Source of the DNA: an uncultured Lachnospiraceae bacterium | GTDB lineage: Bacteria > Bacillota > Clostridia > Lachnospirales > Lachnospiraceae | Assembly (NCBI GenBank): GCA_910585895.1 | Contig: CAJUHY010000029.1 | Span: forward strand, 1-32,765 | Direction of reading: 5' to 3' | DNA: 32,765 nt | Part shown: positions 1 through 7,886 of the stretch, one piece after another | How the letters are laid out: each line of letters opens with the position of its first letter | How positions within the stretch are numbered: position 1 is the stretch's first letter | The notes under the pieces: generated by a model | Database searches by the model: none | What the model was told of the DNA's origin: nothing | The model's input: the letters and a program-made list of their open reading frames with translations, nothing else | Translations under genes and position numbers: made by a program

Positions 1-328
1 AGTATCCCCTGCACCAGAAATGCCTGTTCCCAAATTTATATTTCAAATTTGCATGGTGCCCAAATATCATCAGGGCGCTTTTTCTTTTCAGATATCCCAT
101 AAAACTTGATATGCTGATACTCGGTGGTATTTCCACCAGCATATGTACATGGTCTGGACACATCTCTGTCTCTATGATTCTTACTCCTTTTCTTTTGCAT
201 AGCGTACTAAGTATGTTTGCTATATCCCTTTTCCGCCTTCCATATATAATTTTTCTTCTGAATTTTGGTGCAAATACAATGTAATACTTACAATTCCACT
301 TCGTATGTGCTAAACTATTTATATCCAT
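1..328 (-). CDS. tnpA: IS200/IS605-family transposase TnpA, 3' part beyond the window
   Basis: The minus strand from an ATG ending at 328 is open to the window edge (109 codons). The product begins MDINSLAHTKWNCKYYIVF and carries the HUH motif as HVH in the stretch CPDHVHMLVEIPPS, followed by a YLKRKSALMIF helix and FWCRGY. These are hallmarks of the small Y1 transposases of IS200/IS605 elements, which move single-stranded DNA and are normally about 140-155 residues long. The catalytic tyrosine is expected just past the edge, so whether the gene is intact cannot be judged. AAAGGAGG lies 8 nt upstream of the start (337-344). No tnpB is visible on this side. Confidence 0.9.
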   Translation of the reverse strand, partial: MDINSLAHTKWNCKYYIVFAPKFRRKIIYGRRKRDIANILSTLCKRKGVRIIETEMCPDHVHMLVEIPPSISISSFMGYLKRKSALMIFGHHANLKYKFGNRHFWCRGY

Positions 329-373
329 TTTGGATACCTCCTTTGATTTCATGCGGTTGGCGAACCTGCATGT

Positions 374-382
374 ATTATATCA
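374..382 (-). promoter_or_regulatory. extended -10 promoter for tnpA
   Basis: On the minus strand TGATATAAT (extended -10) lies about 50 nt upstream of the tnpA start. The -35 match (TTACAG near 398-403) is weak, as is common with extended -10 promoters. Confidence 0.45.
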
Positions 383-421
383 ATTGAAGGTTTTTTCCTG
401 TAAGCTAAAGCAATGCTGACT

Positions 422-506
422 CACCTGCATAGCAGGTGGTTTATTCGTTTCCCAAAGTTCCGTTTCTCTTTTGAGAAACTACACAATGTGAAACAGGCTA
501 AAGCCT
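422..506. repeat. hairpin cluster upstream of tnpA (probable IS end or leader)
   Basis: Three short perfect inverted repeats stand in a row: CACCTGC/GCAGGTG (422-428/432-438), GTTTCTC/GAGAAAC around TTTT (462-468/473-479), and AGGCT/AGCCT (495-499/502-506). IS200/IS605 elements carry subterminal hairpins at their ends and folded tnpA leaders instead of terminal inverted repeats, so these probably belong to the element. The exact boundary of the element cannot be fixed from one copy. Confidence 0.45.
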
Positions 507-513
507 AACAACA

Positions 514-547
514 AAGGGAAACAACTTCCTTACGAAGTGTCTCCCTT
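514..547 (-). terminator. probable terminator of the ABC transporter operon
   Basis: On the minus strand an AAGGGAGACACTTC arm pairs with GAAGTTGTTTCCCTT across a 5-nt loop (about 14 pairs, one bulge, one G-U) and is followed by TTGTTGTT. It lies 48 nt past the stop of the last transporter gene. It could instead be an IS end hairpin. Confidence 0.45.
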
Positions 548-594
548 GCGAGATTCTGTTCTGTAAATACATTGTTCTTTCGATAGTTCCTCTC

Positions 595-1338
595 CTACCA
601 CCATTTTATCATATCTGTAATCTGTTCCCTCAATTTGATAAATTCCGGGTCCGACACATTCCTGGGATACGGAAGCGGATTGTCAATGGAGGCCTTGATT
701 GTCGTAGGCTTCGGCGTCATAACCAGACAGCGCTGCGACAGGTATACCGCCTCCTCTATGTTGTGCGTGATAAAGATAACCGTACTCTCTGTCTCCCGCC
801 AGAGGTCCAGCACCGCATCCTCTAGGTAATACCTCAGCTTAATATCCATCTGCCCATACGGTTCATCCATCAGCAGCAAATCAGGATACATGGCAAAACT
901 CCTGCCAATCACAATGCGCTGCTCGGCAGAGACAGAAAGCTGCCCCGGATATGCTTTCCTCTGTTCGGTCATGCCAATCATTTCCAGAATATGGTCTGTC
1001 CGCCGCTGGATTTCCTGTTTATCCAGCTTCTTGATTTGCAGGTTAAACTTTATATTATCCTCCACCGTCAGCCAGGGAAATGTTGACGGCTCCTGGAATA
1101 CGCAGCTCATATTATGCCTGCGCGGGTCGGCTGGCTCGCCGTCAATGAGAACTTTGCCGCTGGTCGGCTCAATCAGCTTCACCAGCAGATTTAAGAAAGT
1201 TGTCTTGCCGCAGCCGGTAGGTCCGACAATACAGACAAATTCTCCCTTTTTTATATCAAACGATACGTCATCCAACACCAGCAAATCTTCAAATTTCTTG
1301 GTGAGATGCTGTGCCGATACTTTCGGTTGCTTGGCCAT
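595..1338 (-). CDS. ABC importer ATPase with degenerate signature motif (nitrate/sulfonate/taurine type)
   Basis: A 247-residue nucleotide-binding subunit, last gene of a five-gene importer operon. Walker A is GPTGCGKTT (39-47), the Q-loop is Q82 in VFQEP, Walker B is LLLMDEP (154-160), and the H-loop histidine is H192 in FITHNIEEA. Two key elements are abnormal. The signature motif, normally LSGGMKQ, reads LSVSAEQ (134-140). The D-loop reads GQMD instead of GALD. In family members (SsuB/TauB/NrtD) the ATPase couples ATP hydrolysis to transport by two membrane subunits. With an intact Walker B glutamate and H-loop it should bind ATP, but its signature would serve the partner's site poorly. 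It follows the other ATPase gene by 10 nt. The substrate is not identified. Confidence 0.9.
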   Translation of the reverse strand: MAKQPKVSAQHLTKKFEDLLVLDDVSFDIKKGEFVCIVGPTGCGKTTFLNLLVKLIEPTSGKVLIDGEPADPRRHNMSCVFQEPSTFPWLTVEDNIKFNLQIKKLDKQEIQRRTDHILEMIGMTEQRKAYPGQLSVSAEQRIVIGRSFAMYPDLLLMDEPYGQMDIKLRYYLEDAVLDLWRETESTVIFITHNIEEAVYLSQRCLVMTPKPTTIKASIDNPLPYPRNVSDPEFIKLREQITDMIKWW

Positions 1339-1348
1339 ATTCTTCTCC

Positions 1349-2098
1349 TTATAACGCTAAATCCATGGTTGCAGTGATTTCATTCCTCAGCCGCATAAAC
1401 TCTGACGAGGTGTTTTTCCTCGGTCTTTTCAGGTCGGGGACATACTCTTTCATCACCTTGGACGGCTTATTGCTGAGCAATAAAATGCGGTCTCCCAGAT
1501 AGATAGCTTCCTCGATATTATTTGTCACAAACACAATCGTCTTCTTCTCCTTGCTGCGAATCTTGAGAATCTCATCCTGCATCTGGTAACGTGTCTGTGC
1601 ATCCAATGCCCCAAAGGGCTCGTCCATAAGGATAATATCATTGCCGGAGGTATACGCCCGGGCAATGCCCACACGCTGTTTCATTCCCCCGGAAAGCTGC
1701 GCGGGATAAGACTTCTCAAATCCTTTCAGCCCTACCATCTCAATATATTTCATCGCCACAGCGCGGCGCGCGTCTTTGTCCACGCCCTTTAATTTGAGCG
1801 GCAGCTCCACATTTTTGAGGACATTTTTCCAGCCAAACAGCGCATACCTCTGAAACACAAAGCCCACCTGCCCATTGTTATCGCCAACGAACTCCACCGT
1901 TCCGCTGTCCGCGCTGTCCATATCCGCAATAATATTCAGCAATACGCTTTTTCCGCACTGTCCAGGTCCTAAAATCACCAAAAACTCATTCTCATACACA
2001 TTCAGAGATATCTCATCCAGGACTGCAGTCTTTCCGCATTTATCATCAAAACATTTGCAAACGGATTGCAGTTTTATTTTACATCCAGTCTCAGCCAT
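1349..2098 (-). CDS. ABC importer ATPase with intact signature but Asn at the H-loop
   Basis: A 249-residue nucleotide-binding subunit. I chose the ATG ending at 2098, which has AAAGGAAA about 8 nt upstream; an in-frame ATG 18 codons earlier lacks a site. Walker A is GPGQCGKS (44-51), the Q-loop is Q83, the signature is a canonical LSGGMKQ (135-141), Walker B is IILMDEP (155-161) and the D-loop is GALD. The H-loop position, histidine in nearly all ABC ATPases, is Asn193 in the stretch FVTNNIEEA. The gene overlaps the end of the upstream permease gene by 25 bp. Its defect complements that of the neighbouring ATPase, which suggests the two form an asymmetric heterodimer (inference). Confidence 0.9.
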   Translation of the reverse strand: MAETGCKIKLQSVCKCFDDKCGKTAVLDEISLNVYENEFLVILGPGQCGKSVLLNIIADMDSADSGTVEFVGDNNGQVGFVFQRYALFGWKNVLKNVELPLKLKGVDKDARRAVAMKYIEMVGLKGFEKSYPAQLSGGMKQRVGIARAYTSGNDIILMDEPFGALDAQTRYQMQDEILKIRSKEKKTIVFVTNNIEEAIYLGDRILLLSNKPSKVMKEYVPDLKRPRKNTSSEFMRLRNEITATMDLAL

Positions 2099-2856
2099 GG
2101 GCACAGTTTCCTTTCTATCACAGTCAGAATCAATGAAACGACAGAGCTGCAAAGGGCTACCAGGACAATGCCCACAAAATCAAGGGCCGTATCCGGCGTT
2201 GTCTTCATGCTCATGTTAATCAGAAAACCAATCCCCTCCTTCGCCGCAATCATCTCCGCGGCAACCACGGACATCCATCCTGTGGACAGACCGGTTTTCA
2301 TGCCTGCAAAAATCGCTGGTATACTGTTGGGCAGCGTGATGTGCACCAACGTCTGCCATTTGTTCGCCCCCAGCGCTTTGCCGGCATTTAAATACAATGG
2401 GTCAGTCTCGCTGATTCCGGCATAAGTATTGATTACGATTGCCATGACAATGCCAATGAAAATAATAATATACTTAGAAGTATCCTCAACAACCCCAAAC
2501 CACAAGATAACAATGGGAATCCATGCCAGCGGCGGCACCGGCCGCAAAATAGCAAATACCGGCCAGAACATGCGCCGGAATGTGGGGAAGATGCCGAAAC
2601 ATACGCCAAGCCCCACTCCCACAATTGAGGCAGCTATAAACGCCACCAAAATCCTGCGCACGCTTGCCATGACATGCACATAAACGGGCTTGCCCATAAT
2701 CGGATTTTCCATAAGCCGGAAAAAACGCTCCACGGTATCCGCCGGACTGGCAAGATTCTCATTTGCAGCCGCTGCCGCCCACCATCCTGCCAGCACAAGG
2801 ATGACAGCCAGCACAGACAGCCCATAGTAAAGGACCTCTTTTTTTAGTTTATTCAT
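2074..2856 (-). CDS. ABC importer permease, second (SsuC/TauC type)
   Basis: A 260-residue inner membrane subunit of the binding-protein-dependent family, with about six hydrophobic segments. The EAA-type loop that contacts the ATPase reads AGKALGANKWQTLVHITLP, followed by NSIPAIFAGMKTGLSTGW. The start at 2856 was chosen because GGAGG lies 8 nt upstream and the ATG overlaps the TGA of the upstream permease gene (ATGA), a typical translational coupling; an ATG five codons earlier lacks this. It is clearly paralogous to the upstream permease (both have RP.PPLAWIPIVI and GWMSVVAAEMIA-like stretches), so the membrane part is probably a heterodimer. Confidence 0.9.
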   Translation of the reverse strand: MNKLKKEVLYYGLSVLAVILVLAGWWAAAAANENLASPADTVERFFRLMENPIMGKPVYVHVMASVRRILVAFIAASIVGVGLGVCFGIFPTFRRMFWPVFAILRPVPPLAWIPIVILWFGVVEDTSKYIIIFIGIVMAIVINTYAGISETDPLYLNAGKALGANKWQTLVHITLPNSIPAIFAGMKTGLSTGWMSVVAAEMIAAKEGIGFLINMSMKTTPDTALDFVGIVLVALCSSVVSLILTVIERKLCPWLRLDVK

Positions 2857-3644
2857 TTCAAGTCCCTCCAAGGAAGCGCTTTCTTCTCAAGGATACTCAA
2901 CAATCCCGTCAAAGCTGCTCCTATCAAACCTATTACAGACATGCCAAGGATTACAATATCCGGCCTCACGGCATTCCTTCCCTGCTGTATCATAAAACCA
3001 AGACCTACCGTAGAAGCAATCATCTCCGCCGCAACAAGCGTCGCCCAGGCACTTCCAAAGGAAACTTTAATTCCTGTAAAAACCATGGGGAGGGCAGAGG
3101 GAATCCCCACCTTAAAGAACAGCTGCGCATTGGTAGCGCCCGCTGTCCTTGCCACATCTAACAGCGTCTTGTTGGTCGCCTGTATGCCGGTATACGAGTT
3201 AATCACGCAAGGCACAAACGCTGCTACAAAGATAATAAATGCCTCCGCCTCGATGCCAATACCAAGAGCAACAATGACAATAGGAATCCACGCCAACGGC
3301 GGAATCGGCCGTACAATCTCAAAAATCGGCGTAAAGAAATGCTCAGCCGGTTTAAAAAATCCCATCAAAAGCCCCAAAGGCACGCCAATCAGGCAGGATA
3401 ACAAAAATCCTATCAGAACCAGCTGCAAACTTGTCAACGTGTGGGCGATAATCGTATTGCCGTCGGGCACCACATTAGTCAGCTTATCAAGAAAGGTCAT
3501 AAAAACTGCAGAAGGCGCCACCAGTTTCTTCTCCGAAATAAGCCCGATATCCACAATAAGCTCCCAGACACCGAAAAACATCACCAACCCTGACAGATTA
3601 AGCGCCAATTTCGCCCAAGCGCTTCTTTTCTTCTCATTATACAT
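2853..3644 (-). CDS. ABC importer permease, first (SsuC/TauC type)
   Basis: A 263-residue membrane subunit starting MYNEKKRSAWAKLALNLS, with a positively charged N-terminus before the first of about six membrane segments. The ATPase-contact loop reads ARTAGATNAQLFFKVGIPSALP, and the stretch IRPIPPLAWIPIVIVALG-like is shared with the second permease. AGGGG lies 5 nt upstream of the start, and the gene begins 14 nt after the binding protein gene, so they are co-transcribed. In this family permease pairs are often homodimers; two different permeases here match the two different ATPases. Confidence 0.9.
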   Translation of the reverse strand: MYNEKKRSAWAKLALNLSGLVMFFGVWELIVDIGLISEKKLVAPSAVFMTFLDKLTNVVPDGNTIIAHTLTSLQLVLIGFLLSCLIGVPLGLLMGFFKPAEHFFTPIFEIVRPIPPLAWIPIVIVALGIGIEAEAFIIFVAAFVPCVINSYTGIQATNKTLLDVARTAGATNAQLFFKVGIPSALPMVFTGIKVSFGSAWATLVAAEMIASTVGLGFMIQQGRNAVRPDIVILGMSVIGLIGAALTGLLSILEKKALPWRDLK

Positions 3645-3658
3645 AGCTTACCCCTGTC

Positions 3659-4762
3659 CTATTTTGCCTGCAGATTTTTTATCGCTTCAAATAAATAGGA
3701 AGAATCCACAAACCCATCATCAATGATTTTCTGTTTGCTCTCTTCTTCGATAACAGCATTGTTTACCATAAAATCAGCTATGGAAAGCAGCGTATCCTGC
3801 ATTTCCGTGCTGCCGTCTTTCTCCTCAAACAACGCTTTGCGCTCATCCAGAGACCTCATCACCTGCAAATCCACGGTATACTGCGCTAATTCCTCCGGGC
3901 AGTCTCCAAACGTATTCTGCCAGTCGTACATAGACTCAAAATAATATTGTGCATCATCATAGAAATCGTTCTGCACTTTCAAAATGCCTTCTAAAAACTT
4001 TACTACCAAGTCAGGATGGTTCTCACAGAATTCTTCGGATGCAATTAAAACTGTATTTAATTTCTTATCCGTATCTGCACAAGTCGCTACACAGGTATAT
4101 TCATCCGGCTTATTATAAAATTCTGACCACTGGGGGTTAAATCCCACAAACAAATCTCCCGTTCCTGCCTTGTATGCAGCCGCCCCGGACACACCTTCCA
4201 TATTGATTAGTTCAATATCGTCCTGCGTAAGCCCCATGGTCTCAAGCACTGCCAGCAGCGTATACTGGCTGGATGTACCCATTGCACAGACGATGCTCTT
4301 ACCTTTCCAGTTCTCTGCCGTGCCGTAAATATTAGGATGCCCTTCCACAGAACCCTTGCCTGCGCTTACAATATCACTGTCATTCCTTGCATAAATCTGC
4401 ACAGAACTCTCATCATCCTCCATCCAGGCAATAACCTTGGAATTATTGGAAATAGCGCCTGAAATGGACGGCATTCCTCCTACCCCTGCAATATCAATAT
4501 CGCCCGACGCAATCGCTTCATTGATTGTCGGACCATTATCAAAAAACTCCTCCTCAACAGTCAACCCCAAATCGCTGAATACGCCTGTCTTATTGGCATG
4601 ATGCATGGGAAGCGGGAATCCTGTAGTCATGGTTGCCATGCGGATGGTGTAGTCCTCTGCTTTACCTGCGGAATCTGCCCCTCCTTTACTGTCCCCACAG
4701 CCACAAAACATCATTGTGACTGTTGCTGCAACTGCCGCTAACTGAATTATTCGCTTTTTCAT
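3659..4762 (-). CDS. ABC importer substrate-binding lipoprotein (SsuA/TauA/NMT1-like)
   Basis: A 367-residue protein, first gene of the importer operon. A lysine-arginine N-terminus and hydrophobic stretch (residues 5-19) end in FCGC, giving a slightly atypical lipobox with Cys22 as the likely lipidated residue. A Gly/Asp/Ser-rich linker follows. The mature part matches periplasmic-binding-protein type 2 fold members of the nitrate/sulfonate/taurine group: HHANKTGVFSDLGLTVE near the start, then NEAIASGDIDIAGVGGMPSI, a typical ligand-cleft segment. AGGAGG lies 8 nt upstream of the ATG. Family members bind sulfonates, nitrate, taurine, thiamine precursors and other small anions, so sequence alone does not name the ligand; the neighbouring dehydrogenases hint at a C4 compound (inference). 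Confidence 0.88.
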   Translation of the reverse strand: MKKRIIQLAAVAATVTMMFCGCGDSKGGADSAGKAEDYTIRMATMTTGFPLPMHHANKTGVFSDLGLTVEEEFFDNGPTINEAIASGDIDIAGVGGMPSISGAISNNSKVIAWMEDDESSVQIYARNDSDIVSAGKGSVEGHPNIYGTAENWKGKSIVCAMGTSSQYTLLAVLETMGLTQDDIELINMEGVSGAAAYKAGTGDLFVGFNPQWSEFYNKPDEYTCVATCADTDKKLNTVLIASEEFCENHPDLVVKFLEGILKVQNDFYDDAQYYFESMYDWQNTFGDCPEELAQYTVDLQVMRSLDERKALFEEKDGSTEMQDTLLSIADFMVNNAVIEEESKQKIIDDGFVDSSYLFEAIKNLQAK

Positions 4763-4877
4763 TCGGTAAACCTCCTGTTGTTTGCTTGTTTCTGAGCCAA
4801 TTCTAAAATCTGTTTATGAGAATATCATACAAATTTTTACTTTTAATTCTTTTTCGCAATTATATAGAAATATTTTT

Positions 4878-4886
4878 TGATACAAT
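4878..4886 (+). promoter_or_regulatory. extended -10 promoter for the aldehyde dehydrogenase operon
   Basis: TGATACAAT (extended -10) lies 38 nt upstream of the aldehyde dehydrogenase start, with no good -35 match. The 161-nt region between this operon and the divergent importer operon is very A/T-rich and must hold both promoters; no convincing minus-strand promoter or operator was found. Confidence 0.45.
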
Positions 4887-4923
4887 AGTACAGCAGATAA
4901 CACCTAAAAGGAGGTATTTAATT

Positions 4924-6357
4924 ATGAAAATGATAATTGGCGATAAATTCGTAGAAGCATCGAATAATGAAACGATTCCTGTTATAAATCCTTATGACGG
5001 CAGTTTCCTGGACACCATCCCCCATGCAACGCGCGAGGATGTGGAACTTGCGGTACAATGTGCCATCCAGGCACAGAAATCCTGGAAAAACGTGCCGGTA
5101 TACGAGCGTGTGGAACTCGCCATGAAGTTCGTGGAACTTGTACGCCAGCATAAGGAGGAGCTCGCGGAAACTATGACGCGCGAATCCGGCAAGACTATCA
5201 CCGAATCGAGAAATGAAATCAACAATGTTTTCACTGCCTGGCCTGCATTCTGTGAAAAGGCAAAACATTTATACGGAGAGGTTATTCCAAACGGCATGGA
5301 GCGAGGTCACGATAGAAATATCGTACTGACAAGACGCGAACCAGTCGGTGTTGTGGCATGTATCATCCCCTTCAATTTCCCCTGCAACCTGTTTGGACAG
5401 AAAGTCGCACCAGCTCTTTTATCGGGAAATGCCGCTATCATCAAGCCTGCCACGGACAACCCCCTGACCGTCTGTAAACTGGCCTCCTTGCTTGTGGAAG
5501 CCGGATTTCCCTCCGGTATCGTACAGCTCGTGACCGGTCGCGGCTCTACCACCGGCAATTACCTGTGCGAACATAAAAACGTCCATGCCATCACCCTCAC
5601 CGGCTCTACGGCTGTGGGTAAATCTGTTGCCCGCAGCGCAGCTGACACTTTGAAAAAAGTGGCTTTGGAACTTGGCGGCAACGATGCTTTCATCGTCCTC
5701 GATGATGCTGACCTAGAGCTTGCCATCCGCGAAGCTGTTCAGGCAAGATTTTATAATGCCGGACAAATTTGCTGTGCGCCCAAACGTTTCCTCATCCATA
5801 AATCACTTTATTCCCAGTTTGTAGATGAGGTCGTAACGCGCACTCGCGCTCTGCAGAAAGGAAATCCTCTGGAAGACGGTACGCAAGTTGCAACTGTAAT
5901 CAGTGAAACGGCGGCCAGCGAAGTGGAACGACAAATAAAACTGACAATCGACCAGGGCGGCAAACTCCTTCTGGGCGGAACGCGCAATGGCGCTTCGGTG
6001 GAGCCCACCATCCTCGCAGACGTCCCTGCCAATGCAGACATTATGCATGATATGGAAGTCTTCGGTCCCGTTATGCCCATAACCTCATTTGAAAACGAGG
6101 AAGAAGCGATTGCACTCGCCAACGACACTGTCTATGGACTTGGCGGCAGCGTCTTTACCAACAGCCTTGCCAAAACTGCCCGCTTTACTGAGGAATTAGA
6201 ATGCGGCAGCGTTGTAGTTAACGGCTCCAGCTACTTCCGCAGCTTTGAGATGCCTTTTGGCGGCTGGAAACAGTCTGGTGTGGGCACGGAAGGCGTACTC
6301 TCTACTTTCGATGAACTTACAAATATAAAATGCATCGCATTTAAAGGCATTATTTAG
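4924..6357 (+). CDS. NAD(P)-dependent aldehyde dehydrogenase (succinate-semialdehyde dehydrogenase-like)
   Basis: A 477-residue protein of the ALDH superfamily, full length. The start at 4924 (MKMIIGDKFVEA) has AAAGGAGG about 9 nt upstream; the reading frame is open further up but without a site. Catalytic and cofactor elements are all present: Asn151 in PFNFP, Lys174 in IIKPA, the general base Glu249 in LELGGND, the nucleophile Cys283 in AGQICC, and Glu378 in MEVFGPV. Family members oxidise an aldehyde to an acid with NAD or NADP. The 23-nt gap to a 4-hydroxybutyrate dehydrogenase gene makes succinate semialdehyde the most economical substrate, giving succinate, but lactaldehyde or other small aldehydes remain possible. 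Probably cytoplasmic. Confidence 0.9.
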   Translation: MKMIIGDKFVEASNNETIPVINPYDGSFLDTIPHATREDVELAVQCAIQAQKSWKNVPVYERVELAMKFVELVRQHKEELAETMTRESGKTITESRNEINNVFTAWPAFCEKAKHLYGEVIPNGMERGHDRNIVLTRREPVGVVACIIPFNFPCNLFGQKVAPALLSGNAAIIKPATDNPLTVCKLASLLVEAGFPSGIVQLVTGRGSTTGNYLCEHKNVHAITLTGSTAVGKSVARSAADTLKKVALELGGNDAFIVLDDADLELAIREAVQARFYNAGQICCAPKRFLIHKSLYSQFVDEVVTRTRALQKGNPLEDGTQVATVISETAASEVERQIKLTIDQGGKLLLGGTRNGASVEPTILADVPANADIMHDMEVFGPVMPITSFENEEEAIALANDTVYGLGGSVFTNSLAKTARFTEELECGSVVVNGSSYFRSFEMPFGGWKQSGVGTEGVLSTFDELTNIKCIAFKGII

Positions 6358-6380
6358 ATAATCATTTAAGGAGGCAATCC

Positions 6381-7493
6381 ATGAAACAATTATCACTGTG
6401 TACTTCCATCCTCAAGTTTTCAGAACCCGGAGAATTTATAGAAGCATTTCAGATAGGTCCCAAAGATTTAATCATTACCTGCCGCTATATTTACGAACCG
6501 TATTTCGGCTCCTGCAACCTGTCTGCCCAGGTTCTGTTCCAGGAGGATTTTGGCGCCGGAGAACCCAGCGAACCGATGATTATGGGCATGTTATCTGCCA
6601 TTCGCGGTGACTATGAGAGGATTATTGGTATCGGCGGCGGAACCATTATGGATATCGCCAAGCTGTTCTGCTTGAAAAACATCCAACCACTGGAAGACTT
6701 ATTTACGGGGAAAATCCCGGCAGAAAAAAAATGCCCGCTGATTCTGGTCCCCACGACCTGCGGGACCGGCAGCGAAGTGACAAACGTTTCCATCGTAAGC
6801 TTCCCCAGCCTGGATTCCAAGCTGCGGCTTGCCGAAGACCCCATGTACGCAACAGAGGCTGTCTTTATACCGAAACTCTTAGAAAAGCTTCCTTATGGGA
6901 TTTTTGCCACCAGTTCCATCGATGCGCTTATCCATGCCATTGAATCCAGCCTCTCCCCGCTGGCGACATCTTATTCGGAGTTGTTTGGACATGAGGCTAT
7001 ACGCATGATTGTCGATGGATACCAGCAAATTCGTGAAAAAGGAAAAGAAATACTGCCAGACTTGTTAGAAACGTTCCTTATTGCCAGCAATTACGCCGGT
7101 ATTGCGTTCGGAAAAGCAGGCTGCGGCGCAGTACATGCCATGAGTTATCCGCTCAGCGGCAAATACCATGTGGCGCACGGCGAGGCAAACTACGCCCTGC
7201 TGACCGCTGTCCTTACGGCTTACAGCCACAAAGAATGCAGCGATAAATATGATACTCTGGTAAAAATACTCAAAGATTCACTGCACTGCAGGGAGGAAGA
7301 TGTTTTTACTGAACTTGACAGCCTTATTTCCTCCATCTTCCAGAAAAAACCGCTGCAAGACTATGGAACTACCAAAGAAGATATCCCAGCGTTTGCAGAC
7401 AACGTATTGAAATATCAGCAAGTAATCATGTCGCATAACCCCACAGTTTTAAACCGTGAGGATATTATTGATATCTACCGCTGCTGCTACTAG
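6381..7493 (+). CDS. 4hbD: iron-dependent alcohol dehydrogenase family, probable 4-hydroxybutyrate dehydrogenase
   Basis: A 370-residue group III (iron-type) alcohol dehydrogenase. The NAD-binding loop is GIGGGTIMDIAK (83-94), followed by PTTCGTGSEVTNVS (124-137). Likely metal ligands are Asp181 and His185 (SSIDALIHAIES), His252 (GAVHAMSYPLSG) and His266 (HVAHGEANY). The overall sequence, including the N-terminal FQEDFGAGEPSEPM and C-terminal KPLQDYG segments, closely resembles 4-hydroxybutyrate dehydrogenase of Clostridium kluyveri as I remember it, which interconverts 4-hydroxybutyrate and succinate semialdehyde with NAD(H). AAGGAGG precedes the ATG by about 7 nt. The aldehyde dehydrogenase lies immediately upstream, so the pair could run 4-hydroxybutyrate to succinate, or detoxify the semialdehyde by either route. 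Confidence 0.82.
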   Translation: MKQLSLCTSILKFSEPGEFIEAFQIGPKDLIITCRYIYEPYFGSCNLSAQVLFQEDFGAGEPSEPMIMGMLSAIRGDYERIIGIGGGTIMDIAKLFCLKNIQPLEDLFTGKIPAEKKCPLILVPTTCGTGSEVTNVSIVSFPSLDSKLRLAEDPMYATEAVFIPKLLEKLPYGIFATSSIDALIHAIESSLSPLATSYSELFGHEAIRMIVDGYQQIREKGKEILPDLLETFLIASNYAGIAFGKAGCGAVHAMSYPLSGKYHVAHGEANYALLTAVLTAYSHKECSDKYDTLVKILKDSLHCREEDVFTELDSLISSIFQKKPLQDYGTTKEDIPAFADNVLKYQQVIMSHNPTVLNREDIIDIYRCCY

Positions 7494-7537
7494 ATTATAG
7501 ATAAATATTAACATAAAGTTACTTAATATACGTTATA

Positions 7538-7783
7538 CTAAAGTTTACGGAATAAATCATCAATTGTCGTATTAAAAATCTGCGCGATTGCATACAGTTC
7601 TTTGTCCGTTGCGATTCGGCTCTGCCCTTCCAGTTTAGAAAGCGAAGAAAGGTTAATGTCGACGCCCAAAAGCTGCATGTTAGTTGCAAGATCCTTCTGG
7701 CTCATTTTATTGAGCCTGCGGATTCTTGTTATATTTGCCCCTATTATATTCTTATCCCCAAGCGGTTTCTGCCTTGGTTTCAT
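7538..7783 (-). CDS. small XRE-family helix-turn-helix regulator
   Basis: An 81-residue protein that is essentially one HTH_3/XRE DNA-binding domain: IGANITRIRRLNKMSQKDLATN, then SSLSKLEG and a C-terminal AIAQIFNTTIDDLF helix. I chose the ATG ending at 7783 because AAGGAG lies 7 nt upstream; an ATG six codons earlier has no site. It is convergent with the 4-hydroxybutyrate dehydrogenase gene and divergent from the acyl-adenylating enzyme gene 103 nt away, so it is a reasonable candidate to regulate that promoter or the whole catabolic cluster (inference from position). No partner toxin gene is present. Confidence 0.82.
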   Translation of the reverse strand: MKPRQKPLGDKNIIGANITRIRRLNKMSQKDLATNMQLLGVDINLSSLSKLEGQSRIATDKELYAIAQIFNTTIDDLFRKL

Positions 7784-7809
7784 TTGTGTGCTCCTTAACA
7801 TTTACATGA

Positions 7810-7838
7810 TTGAAAGCATTTTGATTATGTGATAAAAT
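7810..7838 (+). promoter_or_regulatory. promoter of the acyl-adenylating enzyme gene
   Basis: TTGAAA (7810-7815), a 17-bp spacer, and TAAAAT (7833-7838) preceded by TGA, an extended -10. Transcription would start near 7845, which leaves an ATG at 7851 with no leader and supports translation starting at 7887. Confidence 0.65.
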
Positions 7839-7886
7839 TGTGATGGAATTATGATAACATACGTTTCTCAGAATGAAAGGATGGGA

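Noticed and set aside
7538..7783. Small XRE gene as an antitoxin of a toxin-antitoxin pair.
   Set aside because: No small partner gene is adjacent; the neighbours are full-length metabolic genes.
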